Positions 16,258 through 24,887 are shown, numbered from the stretch's first letter. The stretch: DNA of 35,159 bases from CAZGXI01 sp964529715 (GCA_964529715.1 CAZGXI010000041.1:1-35159); one strand, 5' to 3'. A program made the numbers and translations. The notes: a model not told the origin generated them from the sequence alone.

Positions 16258-16365
16258 CGCCGGGGACTTGTCTCCGGCGGAGAACAACAAGCCCTCCGGG
16301 GGATAGCGATTTCATCTTTCAGCCGGAGGGTTTATCCTGTTTAGCCCCGGAGTTCACGCCGGGGC
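16258..16365. repeat. Cluster of three GC-rich hairpins
   Basis: Three stem-loops follow one another: CGCCGGGGA/TCTCCGGCG (16258-16279), CCCTCCGG/CCGGAGGG (16292-16330) and GCCCCGG/CCGGGGC (16344-16365). Together with the class A palindrome they fill the 238-bp gap between the convergent dedA and SH3b-LysM genes. No gene is seen in this gap. A compound intergenic repeat or a transcript-end structure is likely. Confidence 0.55.
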
Positions 16366-16417
16366 GATCCTCTTCCAAAACCTGCACCACATTGGGTTTG
16401 CTGCTGATCGCTGAAAG

Positions 16418-17230
16418 CTACGGAATGACCAACACCTGCCCGACGTAGATCAGGTTGTAGTTATAAATGTTATTGGCAGCAGCCAACGCCGGCACACTTA
16501 CGCCGTAGCGTTGCGCGATGCGGAACAGATTTTCCCCCGCCTGTACGGTGTGCGTCCGATAGCCGGATGTGCCGCCGCTTGTGCCGCCGGATGTCTGTGG
16601 AACCAATACCTGCGCCGGAGGGGCCGGTGGCTGGTTGGCAAAGGCAATCGGCAGGATGCTTAGGGGAACATTGGCTGTGACATAGCGCGTGCTCACCCAG
16701 CCGCGCACACCGGGCAATACATCGACCAACACCCACGAGTTATCTACGGTGCGCCCCACCAGGTTGACTAACTGGTTGATCTGGATGCGCGCCACGATGC
16801 CATAGGTGGCACTGGGGCCGGAGCGCACGTTGAGGTAATATGCGCCGGTCACGCGGGCCACCGACCCCGGCGGCACGGCCGGCTGTGGCTGGCTCTGCCA
16901 GGTGACGGGCAGGCTGTCCAGCGGGACGGTCGTCCAGATATACATGGTGCTGACCCAGCCCTGTGGCCCGTTGGGAACCTGCACCTGGAGCCAGGTATTA
17001 TCGGCAATGCGCCCGATCAGGTATAGCAGCGTGTTCAACTGCACCTGAATGACGATGGGGTAGTTATCGCTGGGACCGCTCCGCACGTTGAGCGGCCCGC
17101 CGCCGACCACGACCGCCGTCGGGCCTTGCGCGGCGACTAGTCCAGACGGGAGCAGCAGCCCCACCAGCAGCGTCGCCGCCAGGGCAAACGCCGCCAACCG
17201 GCCAAGACGTAAATACGCAGTTCTGGTCAT
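16418..17230 (-). CDS. Secreted protein with two SH3b domains and a C-terminal LysM domain
   Basis: Exported protein of 270 residues, probably bound to cell-wall or surface glycans. The N-terminus has basic residues, a hydrophobic stretch and a cleavable signal ending near LVAAQG. Two bacterial SH3 repeats follow, each with LNVRSGPS and a GWVST turn, at roughly residues 40-110 and 125-195. A linker rich in Pro/Gly/Thr leads to a LysM domain, HTVQAGENLFRIAQRYG to VGQVLVIP, at about 225-270. No catalytic domain is present, so an adaptor or targeting role is likely. GGGGAAGGG precedes the start. The tail-to-tail neighbour is dedA. Confidence 0.9.
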   Translation of the reverse strand: MTRTAYLRLGRLAAFALAATLLVGLLLPSGLVAAQGPTAVVVGGGPLNVRSGPSDNYPIVIQVQLNTLLYLIGRIADNTWLQVQVPNGPQGWVSTMYIWTTVPLDSLPVTWQSQPQPAVPPGSVARVTGAYYLNVRSGPSATYGIVARIQINQLVNLVGRTVDNSWVLVDVLPGVRGWVSTRYVTANVPLSILPIAFANQPPAPPAQVLVPQTSGGTSGGTSGYRTHTVQAGENLFRIAQRYGVSVPALAAANNIYNYNLIYVGQVLVIP

Positions 17231-17345
17231 TATCCCTTCCCCCAAGCGGTCCGTGACTCGCCTTATCTCCATCCATGACACCGGATTGCGGTTTCCCTTA
17301 TCTTAAAATAGTCCCTTGTTTCGCGCAATGGCAGCTGCGCTTGCA

Positions 17346-17374
17346 TTGACACGAGGGGGGTTGTGTGTTAGGTT
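17346..17374 (+). promoter_or_regulatory. Probable promoter of the second Dpp-type operon
   Basis: TTGACA (17346-17351), a 17-base spacer, then TAGGTT (17369-17374). It would give a leader of about 140 bases before the binding-protein start at 17523. The -35 is perfect; the -10 is weak. Confidence 0.5.
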
Positions 17375-17522
17375 TGTCGCCAATACCTCGTTCTGCACTT
17401 CACGCAAAAAAATATGTCCGACCCCATGCATCATGCAGCAGAAAGGAGTCCGATGAGCTGAGCACCTCCCAAAGTTGATGTCTGGGTTTGCTACCGCGAA
17501 TACTTTGTACGGAGGAAAAGCC

Positions 17523-19136
17523 ATGTTGAAGAAAGCATCCGTCTTGCTGGCCGTGCTGCTGATCGCCAGCTTTGCCGTCCCCTTTGCGGGTGCCCAGGAA
17601 GCCACGACCGTCCTGCGCTACCCGATCAACCCCGACCCTGAGCACCTGAATCCATTTACGCAAACCACCGTTGCCATCGGCACCATCAACCGCAACATCT
17701 ACGAGGGTCTGGTGCGCCTGGACCTGAATACGATGGAGCCGATCCCGAACCTGGCCGAAAGCTGGGAAGTGTCTGAGGATCACCTGACGTACACCTTCCA
17801 TCTGCGGCATGGGGTGTTATTCCATGATGTCGAGGGGGTGACCTACGAGAACGGTGACCGCGAGTTCAAGGCCGATGACTGGATTTGGGCCGCGCACATC
17901 GTCAATAGCGCCGACGAAAACATCTCGCAGCACCCGGAGATCATGGAAGGCGTGGTCGGCTGGGAGGCGCACCGCAACGGCGAAGCCGAGACGATCTCCG
18001 GCATCACCAAGATCGATGATTACACTTTCCAGGTGCAGCTTGAGCGGCCTAACCGCCTGTTCTTCACCGTTGGCCCAGGCACCGTGCCGGCTGTCTCGCC
18101 GGAAGCCTATGAACAACTCGGTGAAGACTTCGCCAATCATCCGGTGGGCACAGGGCCTTATATGTTTGTAGAGTGGCAGCGCGACGATCACATCACCCTG
18201 CGTGCCAACCCTGAGTACTGGAAGCGGGACACCCCGTCGGTGGACGAGATCCGCTTCATCAACGTGCCGGATGCCAACACGCAGCTTTTGATGTACCGCA
18301 ACAACGAACTGGACTTCCTGTTCGGCTTCCCCACGGGTCAGCTCGCCGCCGTGCGTGAGGAGTTTGCAGACGAATATCACGAGCGGCCCGGCCTGAACAC
18401 CCGCTACTTCGGCTTCAAGTGGGACCAGGGCTTCTTCGCAGAACATCCGCTGGTGCGGCAGGCGTTTGCCCATGCCTTCAACCGCGACTTGGTCTGGAAC
18501 GAACTGATGGAAGGCGCCCGGCTGCCCGGCAACCTGGGCGTGCTACCACCCTCGATGTCTGCCTCGACGCCTGCCGTCACCTATCCGTATGACCTGGAAC
18601 GCGCCGCCGAATTGCTGGCCGAGGCGGGCTTCCCCAACGGCGAAGGCATCCCGCCCATCCAGTTGTACGTGTTTGCCTCGGCCCGCGACGAATTGTCGCT
18701 GCCGGTGTTCCAGGAAGACCTGCGGCAGTTGGGTGTGGAACTGGAGATCGTGGTGGAAGACTCCTCAACTTACTGGGATCACATCGGTGAGGACGACGTG
18801 ATCTTCTTCCTGAGCGGCTGGAGCGCCGGGATCGCCGACCCGTCGGATACGCTCAACTACCTGTTCATGAACGCGCGCGACGACACGTACTACGACAATC
18901 CCGCCGTTGATATTCTGCTGGAACGGGCGATGGAAGAGTTCGACGCCGGGGTGCGCGAACAGCTGTATCTGGCCGCTCACAACCTGATCATGTTGGACTG
19001 CCCGGTGATCGTGTCGGCCTACAGCAAGGTGATGTGGCTGCAAAAGCCCTGGGTCGAGAACTTCGTCCCCGGCGGCGGCGGCACCTACACGGCCCCGCTG
19101 TGGAACGTGACAATCGACACCGAACTGTTGCCGTAA
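17523..19136 (+). CDS. ABC importer extracellular solute-binding protein, family 5 (DppA/OppA-like)
   Basis: Periplasmic or extracellular receptor of a peptide-type ABC importer, 537 residues. The signal peptide is MLKKASVLLAVLLIASFAV with a cleavage region near FAGAQE. Family-5 features follow: NRNIYEGLVRLD, LAESWEVSEDHLTYTFHLR, VGTGPYMFVEWQRDDHI and VRQAFAHAFNRDLVW. GGAGGAAAAGCC precedes the start. It is the first gene of an operon with DppB- and DppC-like permeases after 137 bases. It differs clearly in sequence from the first binding protein, so the two systems probably carry different substrates. Confidence 0.93.
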   Translation: MLKKASVLLAVLLIASFAVPFAGAQEATTVLRYPINPDPEHLNPFTQTTVAIGTINRNIYEGLVRLDLNTMEPIPNLAESWEVSEDHLTYTFHLRHGVLFHDVEGVTYENGDREFKADDWIWAAHIVNSADENISQHPEIMEGVVGWEAHRNGEAETISGITKIDDYTFQVQLERPNRLFFTVGPGTVPAVSPEAYEQLGEDFANHPVGTGPYMFVEWQRDDHITLRANPEYWKRDTPSVDEIRFINVPDANTQLLMYRNNELDFLFGFPTGQLAAVREEFADEYHERPGLNTRYFGFKWDQGFFAEHPLVRQAFAHAFNRDLVWNELMEGARLPGNLGVLPPSMSASTPAVTYPYDLERAAELLAEAGFPNGEGIPPIQLYVFASARDELSLPVFQEDLRQLGVELEIVVEDSSTYWDHIGEDDVIFFLSGWSAGIADPSDTLNYLFMNARDDTYYDNPAVDILLERAMEEFDAGVREQLYLAAHNLIMLDCPVIVSAYSKVMWLQKPWVENFVPGGGGTYTAPLWNVTIDTELLP

Positions 19137-19152
19137 TTGTCTGCTTACCCGC

Positions 19153-19230
19153 TCTTCCCTTGCCTCGCATAGGGAAGGGACGCGCTTTCCCCCGGTCGGG
19201 CGCCCTGGCGTTTGGGGCCGGGGGAAAGCG
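19153..19230 (+). other. Two intra-operon hairpins between binding-protein and permease genes
   Basis: TTCCCT/AGGGAA (19155-19176) forms a small stem. A second, much stronger stem pairs CGCTTTCCCCCGG (from 19183) with CCGGGGGAAAGCG (to 19230) across an 18-base loop. Neither is followed by a T-run. Such hairpins after the receptor gene commonly protect its mRNA or attenuate read-through, giving receptor excess over permeases. Confidence 0.6.
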
Positions 19231-19273
19231 GTTGAGGGCTGCTGCCCTAACGCCAGCTTGAGAAAGATCGGCC

Positions 19274-20218
19274 ATGTCTACCTACATTATCCGGCGGTTG
19301 ATCCAGATCATCCCGACTCTGTTCGGTGTCTTTACCATCCTGTTCATCCTGGCCTACCTGATGCCCGGTGACCCGATTCGGGCTGTACTGGGGGAACAGT
19401 ACAACCGTCTCGACCCCGAAGTCGTCGAGGCGGTGCGCGAGGAAATGGGCCTGAACAAGCCTTTCTTGCAGCGGTACTTCGAGTTCCTGGGGCAGATGGC
19501 GCGGCTGGACCTGGGCAAGTCGTTCATCCTCAACCAGCCGGTGTCGGACATCATCAACTACCGCTTTCCCCGCACCGTGCAGTTAATGATCGGCGCGATG
19601 TTCGTGGCGCTGATCATCGGTATTCCTGCCGGGATCGTCGCCGCCGAAAAACAGTATTCCTGGGCCGACAACCTGCTGATGGTCATGGCGCTGCTGGGCG
19701 TGTCGATGCCGGTATTCTGGTTGGCGTTGCTGGCCCAGATGTTCCTGACCCAAGATCGCTACGGGATCGCCCTGTTTCCGGTGGCAGGCTACGCCGAAGG
19801 CTCGATCAGCCATATGATCCTGCCCTCGCTGGTGCTGGGCATGGTGTACTCGGCCACGCTGGCGCGCGTGACGCGCTCCTCGATGCTGGAAGTGCGCTAC
19901 CAGGACTATATCCGCACGGCTTACGCCAAGGGTCTGCGCCACCGCTATGTGTTGATCGTCCACCAACTGCGCAATGCCCTGATCCCGGTCATCACCGTGA
20001 TCGGGTTGAACATCAGTGGGCTGCTGGGTGGGGCCATTGTCACGGAGACGATCTTCAATTGGCCGGGGTTGGGCCGGGCGATTGTCCCGGCGATTGAGCG
20101 GCGCGATACGCCGGTGATGATGGGCATCCTGATCTTCGGCGCGTTCTTGACCATCGTCATCAACCTGATTACCGATCTGGTTTACGCGGTGATCAACCCG
20201 CGCATCCGGTACTCGTGA
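19274..20218 (+). CDS. Dpp/Opp-type ABC importer permease (DppB-like)
   Basis: Inner-membrane permease of 314 residues, the family's usual length. TM1 begins at YIIRRLIQIIPTLFGVFTI and is followed by LMPGDPIRAVLGE, the typical DppB loop. The EAA coupling loop is YQDYIRTAYAKGLRHRYVL, followed by the conserved HQLRNALIPVITVIGL and GAIVTETIFNWPGLGR. The C-terminus NPRIRYS is standard. It pairs with the DppC-like gene 12 bases downstream. No ATPase gene belongs to this operon, so the energising subunits must come from elsewhere in the genome. Confidence 0.95.
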   Translation: MSTYIIRRLIQIIPTLFGVFTILFILAYLMPGDPIRAVLGEQYNRLDPEVVEAVREEMGLNKPFLQRYFEFLGQMARLDLGKSFILNQPVSDIINYRFPRTVQLMIGAMFVALIIGIPAGIVAAEKQYSWADNLLMVMALLGVSMPVFWLALLAQMFLTQDRYGIALFPVAGYAEGSISHMILPSLVLGMVYSATLARVTRSSMLEVRYQDYIRTAYAKGLRHRYVLIVHQLRNALIPVITVIGLNISGLLGGAIVTETIFNWPGLGRAIVPAIERRDTPVMMGILIFGAFLTIVINLITDLVYAVINPRIRYS

Positions 20219-20230
20219 AGGGGGGGGCCG

Positions 20231-21148
20231 ATGACTATCCCAACGAGGCCGACCAGTCTGGGTGACCGGGCGCGCCCCATCGATCTGGAGCCGGTGCGCG
20301 TGACCAACCGCACCCGCTTCTGGCGGGAGTTCCGGCGCAACCGCGTGGCGTTGGCTGGATTGGTGATCGTGACCACGATGATCCTGGGGGCGATCTTCGC
20401 CGACGTGATCGCGCCCTTCAGCCCTATCGAGCCGCACTATAGCGACCGGCTCGTGCCGCCGGGAAGCGTCTATCTATTGGGCACAGACGAACTGGGCCGT
20501 GACCTGTTCAGCCGTCTGCTGTACGGCGCGCGCATTTCGCTGGTGATCGGCTTTGTGGCGCAGGGGGTGGCCCTGGTGATTGGCATCACCCTCGGCCTGA
20601 TTTCTGGCTGGTACGGCGGCTGGTTCGACGACCTGATCATGCGCATCGCCGATATGGTGTTCGCCATTCCAGGGCTGATGTTCCTGATCGTCTGGGTGGC
20701 GATCTTCGAGCCGGGGCCGGTGAGTATCTTCCTGGCCCTGGGATTGATCGGCTGGCCGGGCGACGCGCGTATGATGCGCAGCCAGGTGCTGGCTATCAAG
20801 GAGCAGGATTACATCCTGGCGGCACGGGCTATCGGCATCTCCACACGGCGTATCCTGCTGCGCCACGTGCTGCCCAACGCCATCGCGCCGATGATCGTGT
20901 TGGCGACGCTCGGCGTGGCCGGGGCAATCCTGAGCGAATCAACGCTGAGCTTTTTGGGCCTGGGCATTCAAATCCCCACACCGTCATGGGGCACCATGGT
21001 CGAGATCGGGCGGAACTACCTGCCGACCGGCAACTGGTGGTATGCCATCTTCCCCGGCCTGACGATCATGCTGGCAGTGATGGGCTTCAACTTCCTCGGC
21101 GACGGCCTGCGCGACGCGCTTGACCCGACGCAATACAACCGCTCGTAG
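20231..21148 (+). CDS. Dpp/Opp-type ABC importer permease (DppC-like)
   Basis: Inner-membrane permease of 305 residues, the usual length. The N-terminal cytoplasmic part has FWREFRRNRVALAGL before TM1. The family signature YLLGTDELGRDLFSRLLYGARIS follows, and the EAA loop is EQDYILAARAIGISTRRILLR with HVLPNAIAPMIV after it. The C-terminal part has GIQIPTPSWGTMVE. Unlike the DppC-like protein at 136-1371 it has no inserted extracytoplasmic domain. A G-rich ribosome-binding site precedes the ATG. It is the last gene before a strong terminator. Confidence 0.95.
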   Translation: MTIPTRPTSLGDRARPIDLEPVRVTNRTRFWREFRRNRVALAGLVIVTTMILGAIFADVIAPFSPIEPHYSDRLVPPGSVYLLGTDELGRDLFSRLLYGARISLVIGFVAQGVALVIGITLGLISGWYGGWFDDLIMRIADMVFAIPGLMFLIVWVAIFEPGPVSIFLALGLIGWPGDARMMRSQVLAIKEQDYILAARAIGISTRRILLRHVLPNAIAPMIVLATLGVAGAILSESTLSFLGLGIQIPTPSWGTMVEIGRNYLPTGNWWYAIFPGLTIMLAVMGFNFLGDGLRDALDPTQYNRS

Positions 21149-21180
21149 CGACAGCATCCCCGGCAGGCACAGGACGACGG

Positions 21181-21219
21181 GCAGCGGCGGCACACTTTGC
21201 AGAGCCGCCGCTGTCTTTT
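21181..21219 (+). terminator. Intrinsic terminator of the second Dpp-type operon
   Basis: CAGCGGCGGC (21182-21191) pairs perfectly with GCCGCCGCTG (21204-21213) over a 12-base loop, followed by TCTTTTA. This is the best intrinsic terminator in the window and marks the operon end right after dppC. Confidence 0.85.
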
Positions 21220-21583
21220 ACGATGCATACGGTCGGGCGGACAATTGCATCGTTCGAAGAGCCGAGAGGAAGACGCCATAAGAATCGGCGCCGAGGATTG
21301 TCGCCTTTAGGCGATCGGTGAATTGCGCCATTGACGACGGTTGTGACCTGTGCCAGAATGCGTATGTAGCCTGTAGACCTATCGGTATGCAGGTGTCGGC
21401 AGCGTTGCCGACGAGTTTCAAACACGTATCTGCGGCCTCGCTGTCGCAGTAGTTCCGGCGGAGACCCGGCAAGTAGCTCGCCCCGGCGAGACCCAGCACC
21501 GGCGTACTGGGCCAGTGAGCCGCCGCCTTTAGGTGGCGGAATGTCACAAATGTTCTCACGATGTGCCCTGCCCGGCCTTGCAA
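21220..21583. other. Non-coding stretch with several hairpins
   Basis: The 509-bp gap between dppC and the radical SAM gene has no convincing gene. Beyond the terminator it holds short stem-loops: TCGCC-TTTA-GGCGA near 21300-21314, GTCGGCA/TGCCGAC at 21395-21412, and CCGCCGCC-TTTA-GGTGGCGG at 21520-21539. Two of these share a TTTA loop. A minus-strand open frame of 134 codons (21218-21622) has no recognisable domain or ribosome-binding site and was not called. Confidence 0.4.
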
Positions 21584-21612
21584 TTGAATCCCCTGCCGAA
21601 CCCCGCTATAAT
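21584..21612 (+). promoter_or_regulatory. Sigma70-like promoter of the radical SAM gene
   Basis: TTGAAT (21584-21589), a 17-base spacer, then a consensus TATAAT (21607-21612), about 46 bases before the start codon. Confidence 0.75.
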
Positions 21613-21657
21613 CCGACGCCACCTGTCAGTTAACGGCAACGAGCGGAGCGCCGAACC

Positions 21658-23613
21658 ATGATGACCTCACCGGAGCAGATCGTGCGCGCGCTGGACCGCG
21701 TTCTCCTGGACGTGGAAAAGCCGGGTCGCTACGTCGGCGGCGAATACAACAGCGTCGTCAAGGACTGGGCGCGCGTCCCTTTCCGCGTGGCGCTGGCCTT
21801 CCCCGATGTGTACGACCTGGGCATGTCCAACCTGGGACTGATGCTCCTCTACGACGTGGTCAATCGCCAGCCAGACATGCTGGCCGAGCGCGTCTTCACC
21901 CCCTGGCCAGACCTGGAAGCTCTGATGCGGCGGGACGGGATTCCGCTGTATGGCCTGGAGAGCAAACATCCCGTCCGCGCCTTCGACATCCTGGGCATCA
22001 GCTTGCCCTACGAACAGCTTTACACCAACACCCTGACGCTGTTGGACCTGGCCGGGCTGCCGCTGTTGGCGGCAGAACGCGACGCGAGCTACCCGCTGGT
22101 GATCGCGGGCGGGCACGCTACCTTTAACCCGGAACCGATGGCCGACTTCATCGACGCCTTCGTGATCGGCGAGGGCGAAGAGGCCATCCTCGACGTGTGC
22201 CGCGTCGTGCAGCGCACGAAGGGACTATCCCGCGAGGCGCAACTGCGCGCCCTGGCGCAGGTCGAGGGCGTGTACGTGCCGCGCCTGTACGATGTAACCT
22301 ATCACGCCGACGGCACGGTGGCCTCGGTGACGCCCAACGCGCCCGAAGCGCCGCCGAGAGTGCTCAAGCGCGTCGTGGCGGTGCTGCCACCGCCGTTCAC
22401 GCGCTTCCTGGTGCCGAACATCGACACGGTGCACAACCGCGCACCCATCGAGATCATGCGCGGCTGCACGCGCGGCTGCCGCTTCTGCCACGCCGGGATG
22501 GTGATGCGCCCAGTGCGCGAACGCCCGGTAGCCGAGGTCGTGCAGGCGGTTGAGGACATCATCCGCAACACCGGCTTCGAGGAGATCGGGCTGCTGAGTC
22601 TCTCGTCCTCGGATTACGGCCCGGTGAAAGAACTGGTGCAGGCCATCGGCGCACGCTGGGGTGGAGAAGGGCTGTCGGTCAGCCTGCCGAGCCTACGCAT
22701 CGAGAGTACCAGCGTGGACCTGCTGGACGCACTGCAAGATACGCGGCGGGGCGGCTTCACCTTTGCGCCCGAAGCGGCCACCGAGAAGATGCGGCGCATC
22801 ATCAACAAGTACGTGCCGCATCAGCAGGTCGTGGACACGGCCCGCGAGGTCTATGCGCGCGGCTGGCGCACCATCAAGCTGTATTTCATGATCGGCCATC
22901 CGAGCGAGACGCTGGACGATGTGCAGGCCATCGCGGACCTGAGCAAAGCGGTGCTGGCCGAGGGACGCAAGTTTCACGGCAAAAAGGCCACCGTCAACGT
23001 CGGCGTGAGCACCTTCATCCCCAAGCCGCACACGCCGTTCCAGTGGGTGCCGCTGGACGCCCTGGAACACATCTACGCCAAGCAGGACTTGCTCAGGCGG
23101 GAACTGCGCACACACGGCCTCACGATGCGCTGGGTGAATCCGCTGGAAACACGGCTGGAAGCCTTCCTCAGCCGGGGCGACCGGCGGCTGGGCGCGGTGA
23201 TCCGGCGGGCGTGGGAACTGGGCAGCCGCTTCGACGCCTGGCAGGACCACTTCAACCCGGAGGCGTGGGCGCAGGCGTTTGCGGACGTTGGGACGCAACA
23301 TCGGGCGCAGCGTGCTGCGCCCCTACACATGGATTTTTATACTCACCGCCCGCGCGCGCTGGACGAGGTGTTCCCCTGGGATCACATCGACGCGGCGGTG
23401 AAGAAGCAGTTCCTGCTGCAAGACTACCTGATGTCTGGGCGGGAAGAGACGCGCCACGACTGCCGCGACGGGTGCTTCGCCTGCGGCATCCTGCCGAAGT
23501 TCGCCGATCTGCGCGCCGCGACGCCCGCCGAGGCGTGGGAATGCCCGCCCGTCCTGCCGAAGGCCTTACGCGGCAAGCGGGCTGAGGAGATCATCCCGCT
23601 GACGACAGGCTGA
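21658..23613 (+). CDS. B12-binding-domain radical SAM protein (TIGR03960-like)
   Basis: Iron-sulfur enzyme of 651 residues. The N-terminal part (about 40-190) is a cobalamin-binding-like Rossmann domain with VYDLGMSNLG and GGHATFNPEP. The radical SAM domain follows, with the cluster motif C270-x3-C274-x2-C277 in MRGCTRGCRFCHAG. TFAPEAATEKMRRIINK and STFIPKPHTPFQW are typical of this family. A Cys-rich tail (HDCRDGCFACGI) may hold another cluster. The reaction is unknown. Around residues 544-556 the reading frame runs through a class A palindrome, giving the odd stretch GTQHRAQRAAPLHM before DFYTHRPRALDEVFPWD; relatives lacking it would be about 12 residues shorter. In many genomes a DUF2344 gene follows; here it does not. 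An ATG at 21661 is an equal start. Confidence 0.88.
   Translation: MMTSPEQIVRALDRVLLDVEKPGRYVGGEYNSVVKDWARVPFRVALAFPDVYDLGMSNLGLMLLYDVVNRQPDMLAERVFTPWPDLEALMRRDGIPLYGLESKHPVRAFDILGISLPYEQLYTNTLTLLDLAGLPLLAAERDASYPLVIAGGHATFNPEPMADFIDAFVIGEGEEAILDVCRVVQRTKGLSREAQLRALAQVEGVYVPRLYDVTYHADGTVASVTPNAPEAPPRVLKRVVAVLPPPFTRFLVPNIDTVHNRAPIEIMRGCTRGCRFCHAGMVMRPVRERPVAEVVQAVEDIIRNTGFEEIGLLSLSSSDYGPVKELVQAIGARWGGEGLSVSLPSLRIESTSVDLLDALQDTRRGGFTFAPEAATEKMRRIINKYVPHQQVVDTAREVYARGWRTIKLYFMIGHPSETLDDVQAIADLSKAVLAEGRKFHGKKATVNVGVSTFIPKPHTPFQWVPLDALEHIYAKQDLLRRELRTHGLTMRWVNPLETRLEAFLSRGDRRLGAVIRRAWELGSRFDAWQDHFNPEAWAQAFADVGTQHRAQRAAPLHMDFYTHRPRALDEVFPWDHIDAAVKKQFLLQDYLMSGREETRHDCRDGCFACGILPKFADLRAATPAEAWECPPVLPKALRGKRAEEIIPLTTG
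23299..23326. repeat. Class A palindrome copy 5, inside the radical SAM coding sequence
   Basis: The inner palindrome GGGCGCAGC/GCTGCGCCC is perfect around GT, and the right arm ends with the family GCCCCTAC. The left outer arm is altered (CATCGGGC instead of GTAGGGGC). The copy keeps the reading frame open and appears to add about a dozen residues. Confidence 0.75.
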
Positions 23614-23628
23614 TCCCGCCGGGGCGCG

Positions 23629-24813
23629 CTACAGCTTCTTGAGGCGCTTGGCCAGCCGGTCCAGGTCGGCATAGGGCAAAAACTGGATGCGGCGCAATTC
23701 GGCGGGCAGGTGTGTCTCCCGGCAGATCAGCGGGATGATGGGCTTGTTCTCGTCCACGAAGTAGCGGTATTCCATTTTCACATAGCGGGAGGCCAGCGCC
23801 TCTGGCGATACGCACAGCACCATCACGGCGCAGCGTTCCAGCGCCGCGTTGATCTCGTCCAGCCAGTCCTGGCCGCCTTCCAGCAGGCGCTGGTCGATCC
23901 ACACCGCCACCCCTTCGGCGCGCAGGCGGTCCACCAGCGGGCGGACGTAATCGGGCCAGTCCACGCGGCTATAGCACACGAAGACGGTCCGGCTGGCGGG
24001 GGCCGTTTCGGCGGCCAGGGTGATCTCGGACGTGGAGAGCTTTTCCACCGCCAGATAGGCCGCGCGCGTCTGGCTGAAGCCGTCGTACAGCCCCATGCCA
24101 GACATCTCCTCCGGCACAATCAGGGGGTCCAGGCGCAGAAAGGCGCGCAGGTCGCGGGTGAGGTAGAAGTGGCCCGTGTGGAGTTTGCAGCGCGGCAGCG
24201 GCGCTTCCAGGGTCGCCACTTGCCGACCCTTCCACAGCGTATACTGGAAGGTGTCGGCGCCCTTGTCCGTCACCTGGATCGGGTTGTAACGCGCGATGAA
24301 GCGCAGCAGGCCCAACAGGTCCATCACCTGGGGCAGGATGCGCGTTTCCTCGGCCTGCCACTCGGCCTCGTCGTCCGGCGGCGCGCCGTGCGCGAAGTAG
24401 CTGCGCTCCATCGCCAGGCGGTGAAAGCGGCTGCGCACGTCCTGGCGCGGCTGCGGCGGCGACTGGCCTGCGTCCCAGCACAGGTCGAACAATTCCTTGA
24501 GGAAGAACGGCGCACGCTGCCCGCCGAAAGCCTCGATCCCGGCGAACAGGATGCTCACCCACGCGCCCATCGAGGGTGGCTTGGGCAGTTCGCGCAGCAG
24601 CAGATCGGTGAAGCTCTGATCGCGCACCTCTTCGTCGCCGGTTTCCAGGTAATCGCACACCACGATCAGCGCCAAGTAGCGCACCAGGTGCTCGAAGATG
24701 CGGATCGCCAGCAGCACGCGCTTTTCCGACGTGGGAGCCTGCTGCAGGCGATGATAGAGCGTGGCAATCGGGTATGGGAAGTTGTTCAACACCAGCCGGT
24801 CCAGGTCGGACAT
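23629..24813 (-). CDS. TIR-domain protein with a HEPN-like N-terminal region
   Basis: It has 394 residues. The C-terminal TIR domain (about 275-394) begins TVFVCYSRVDWPDYV, has GVAVWIDQRLLEGGQDWLDEI, and keeps the putative catalytic Glu348 in SRYVKMEYRYF, so NAD cleavage is possible. The N-terminal part (1-265) is mainly helical; ERSYFAHG at 136-143 matches the HEPN R-x4-H signature found in many RNases of toxin and anti-phage systems. The last part before TIR is more beta-rich and unrecognised. The start at 24813 avoids a poor N-terminal extension; GGGGAA lies upstream. It is a single gene, tail to tail with the radical SAM gene (15 bp apart). Abortive-infection defence is the likely role, but signalling is possible. 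Confidence 0.78.
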   Translation of the reverse strand: MSDLDRLVLNNFPYPIATLYHRLQQAPTSEKRVLLAIRIFEHLVRYLALIVVCDYLETGDEEVRDQSFTDLLLRELPKPPSMGAWVSILFAGIEAFGGQRAPFFLKELFDLCWDAGQSPPQPRQDVRSRFHRLAMERSYFAHGAPPDDEAEWQAEETRILPQVMDLLGLLRFIARYNPIQVTDKGADTFQYTLWKGRQVATLEAPLPRCKLHTGHFYLTRDLRAFLRLDPLIVPEEMSGMGLYDGFSQTRAAYLAVEKLSTSEITLAAETAPASRTVFVCYSRVDWPDYVRPLVDRLRAEGVAVWIDQRLLEGGQDWLDEINAALERCAVMVLCVSPEALASRYVKMEYRYFVDENKPIIPLICRETHLPAELRRIQFLPYADLDRLAKRLKKL

Positions 24814-24887
24814 GAGTCGGGGTTCCCCTGCTACTTGTGGGCGCACGCCCTCGCCGATGGGCGAGTCTTGACCTCAGCAGCCCATGG

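Noticed and set aside
21218..21622. 134-codon minus-strand frame in the gap before the radical SAM gene
   Set aside because: No domain, no ribosome-binding site, and it covers hairpins and the promoter of the next gene.
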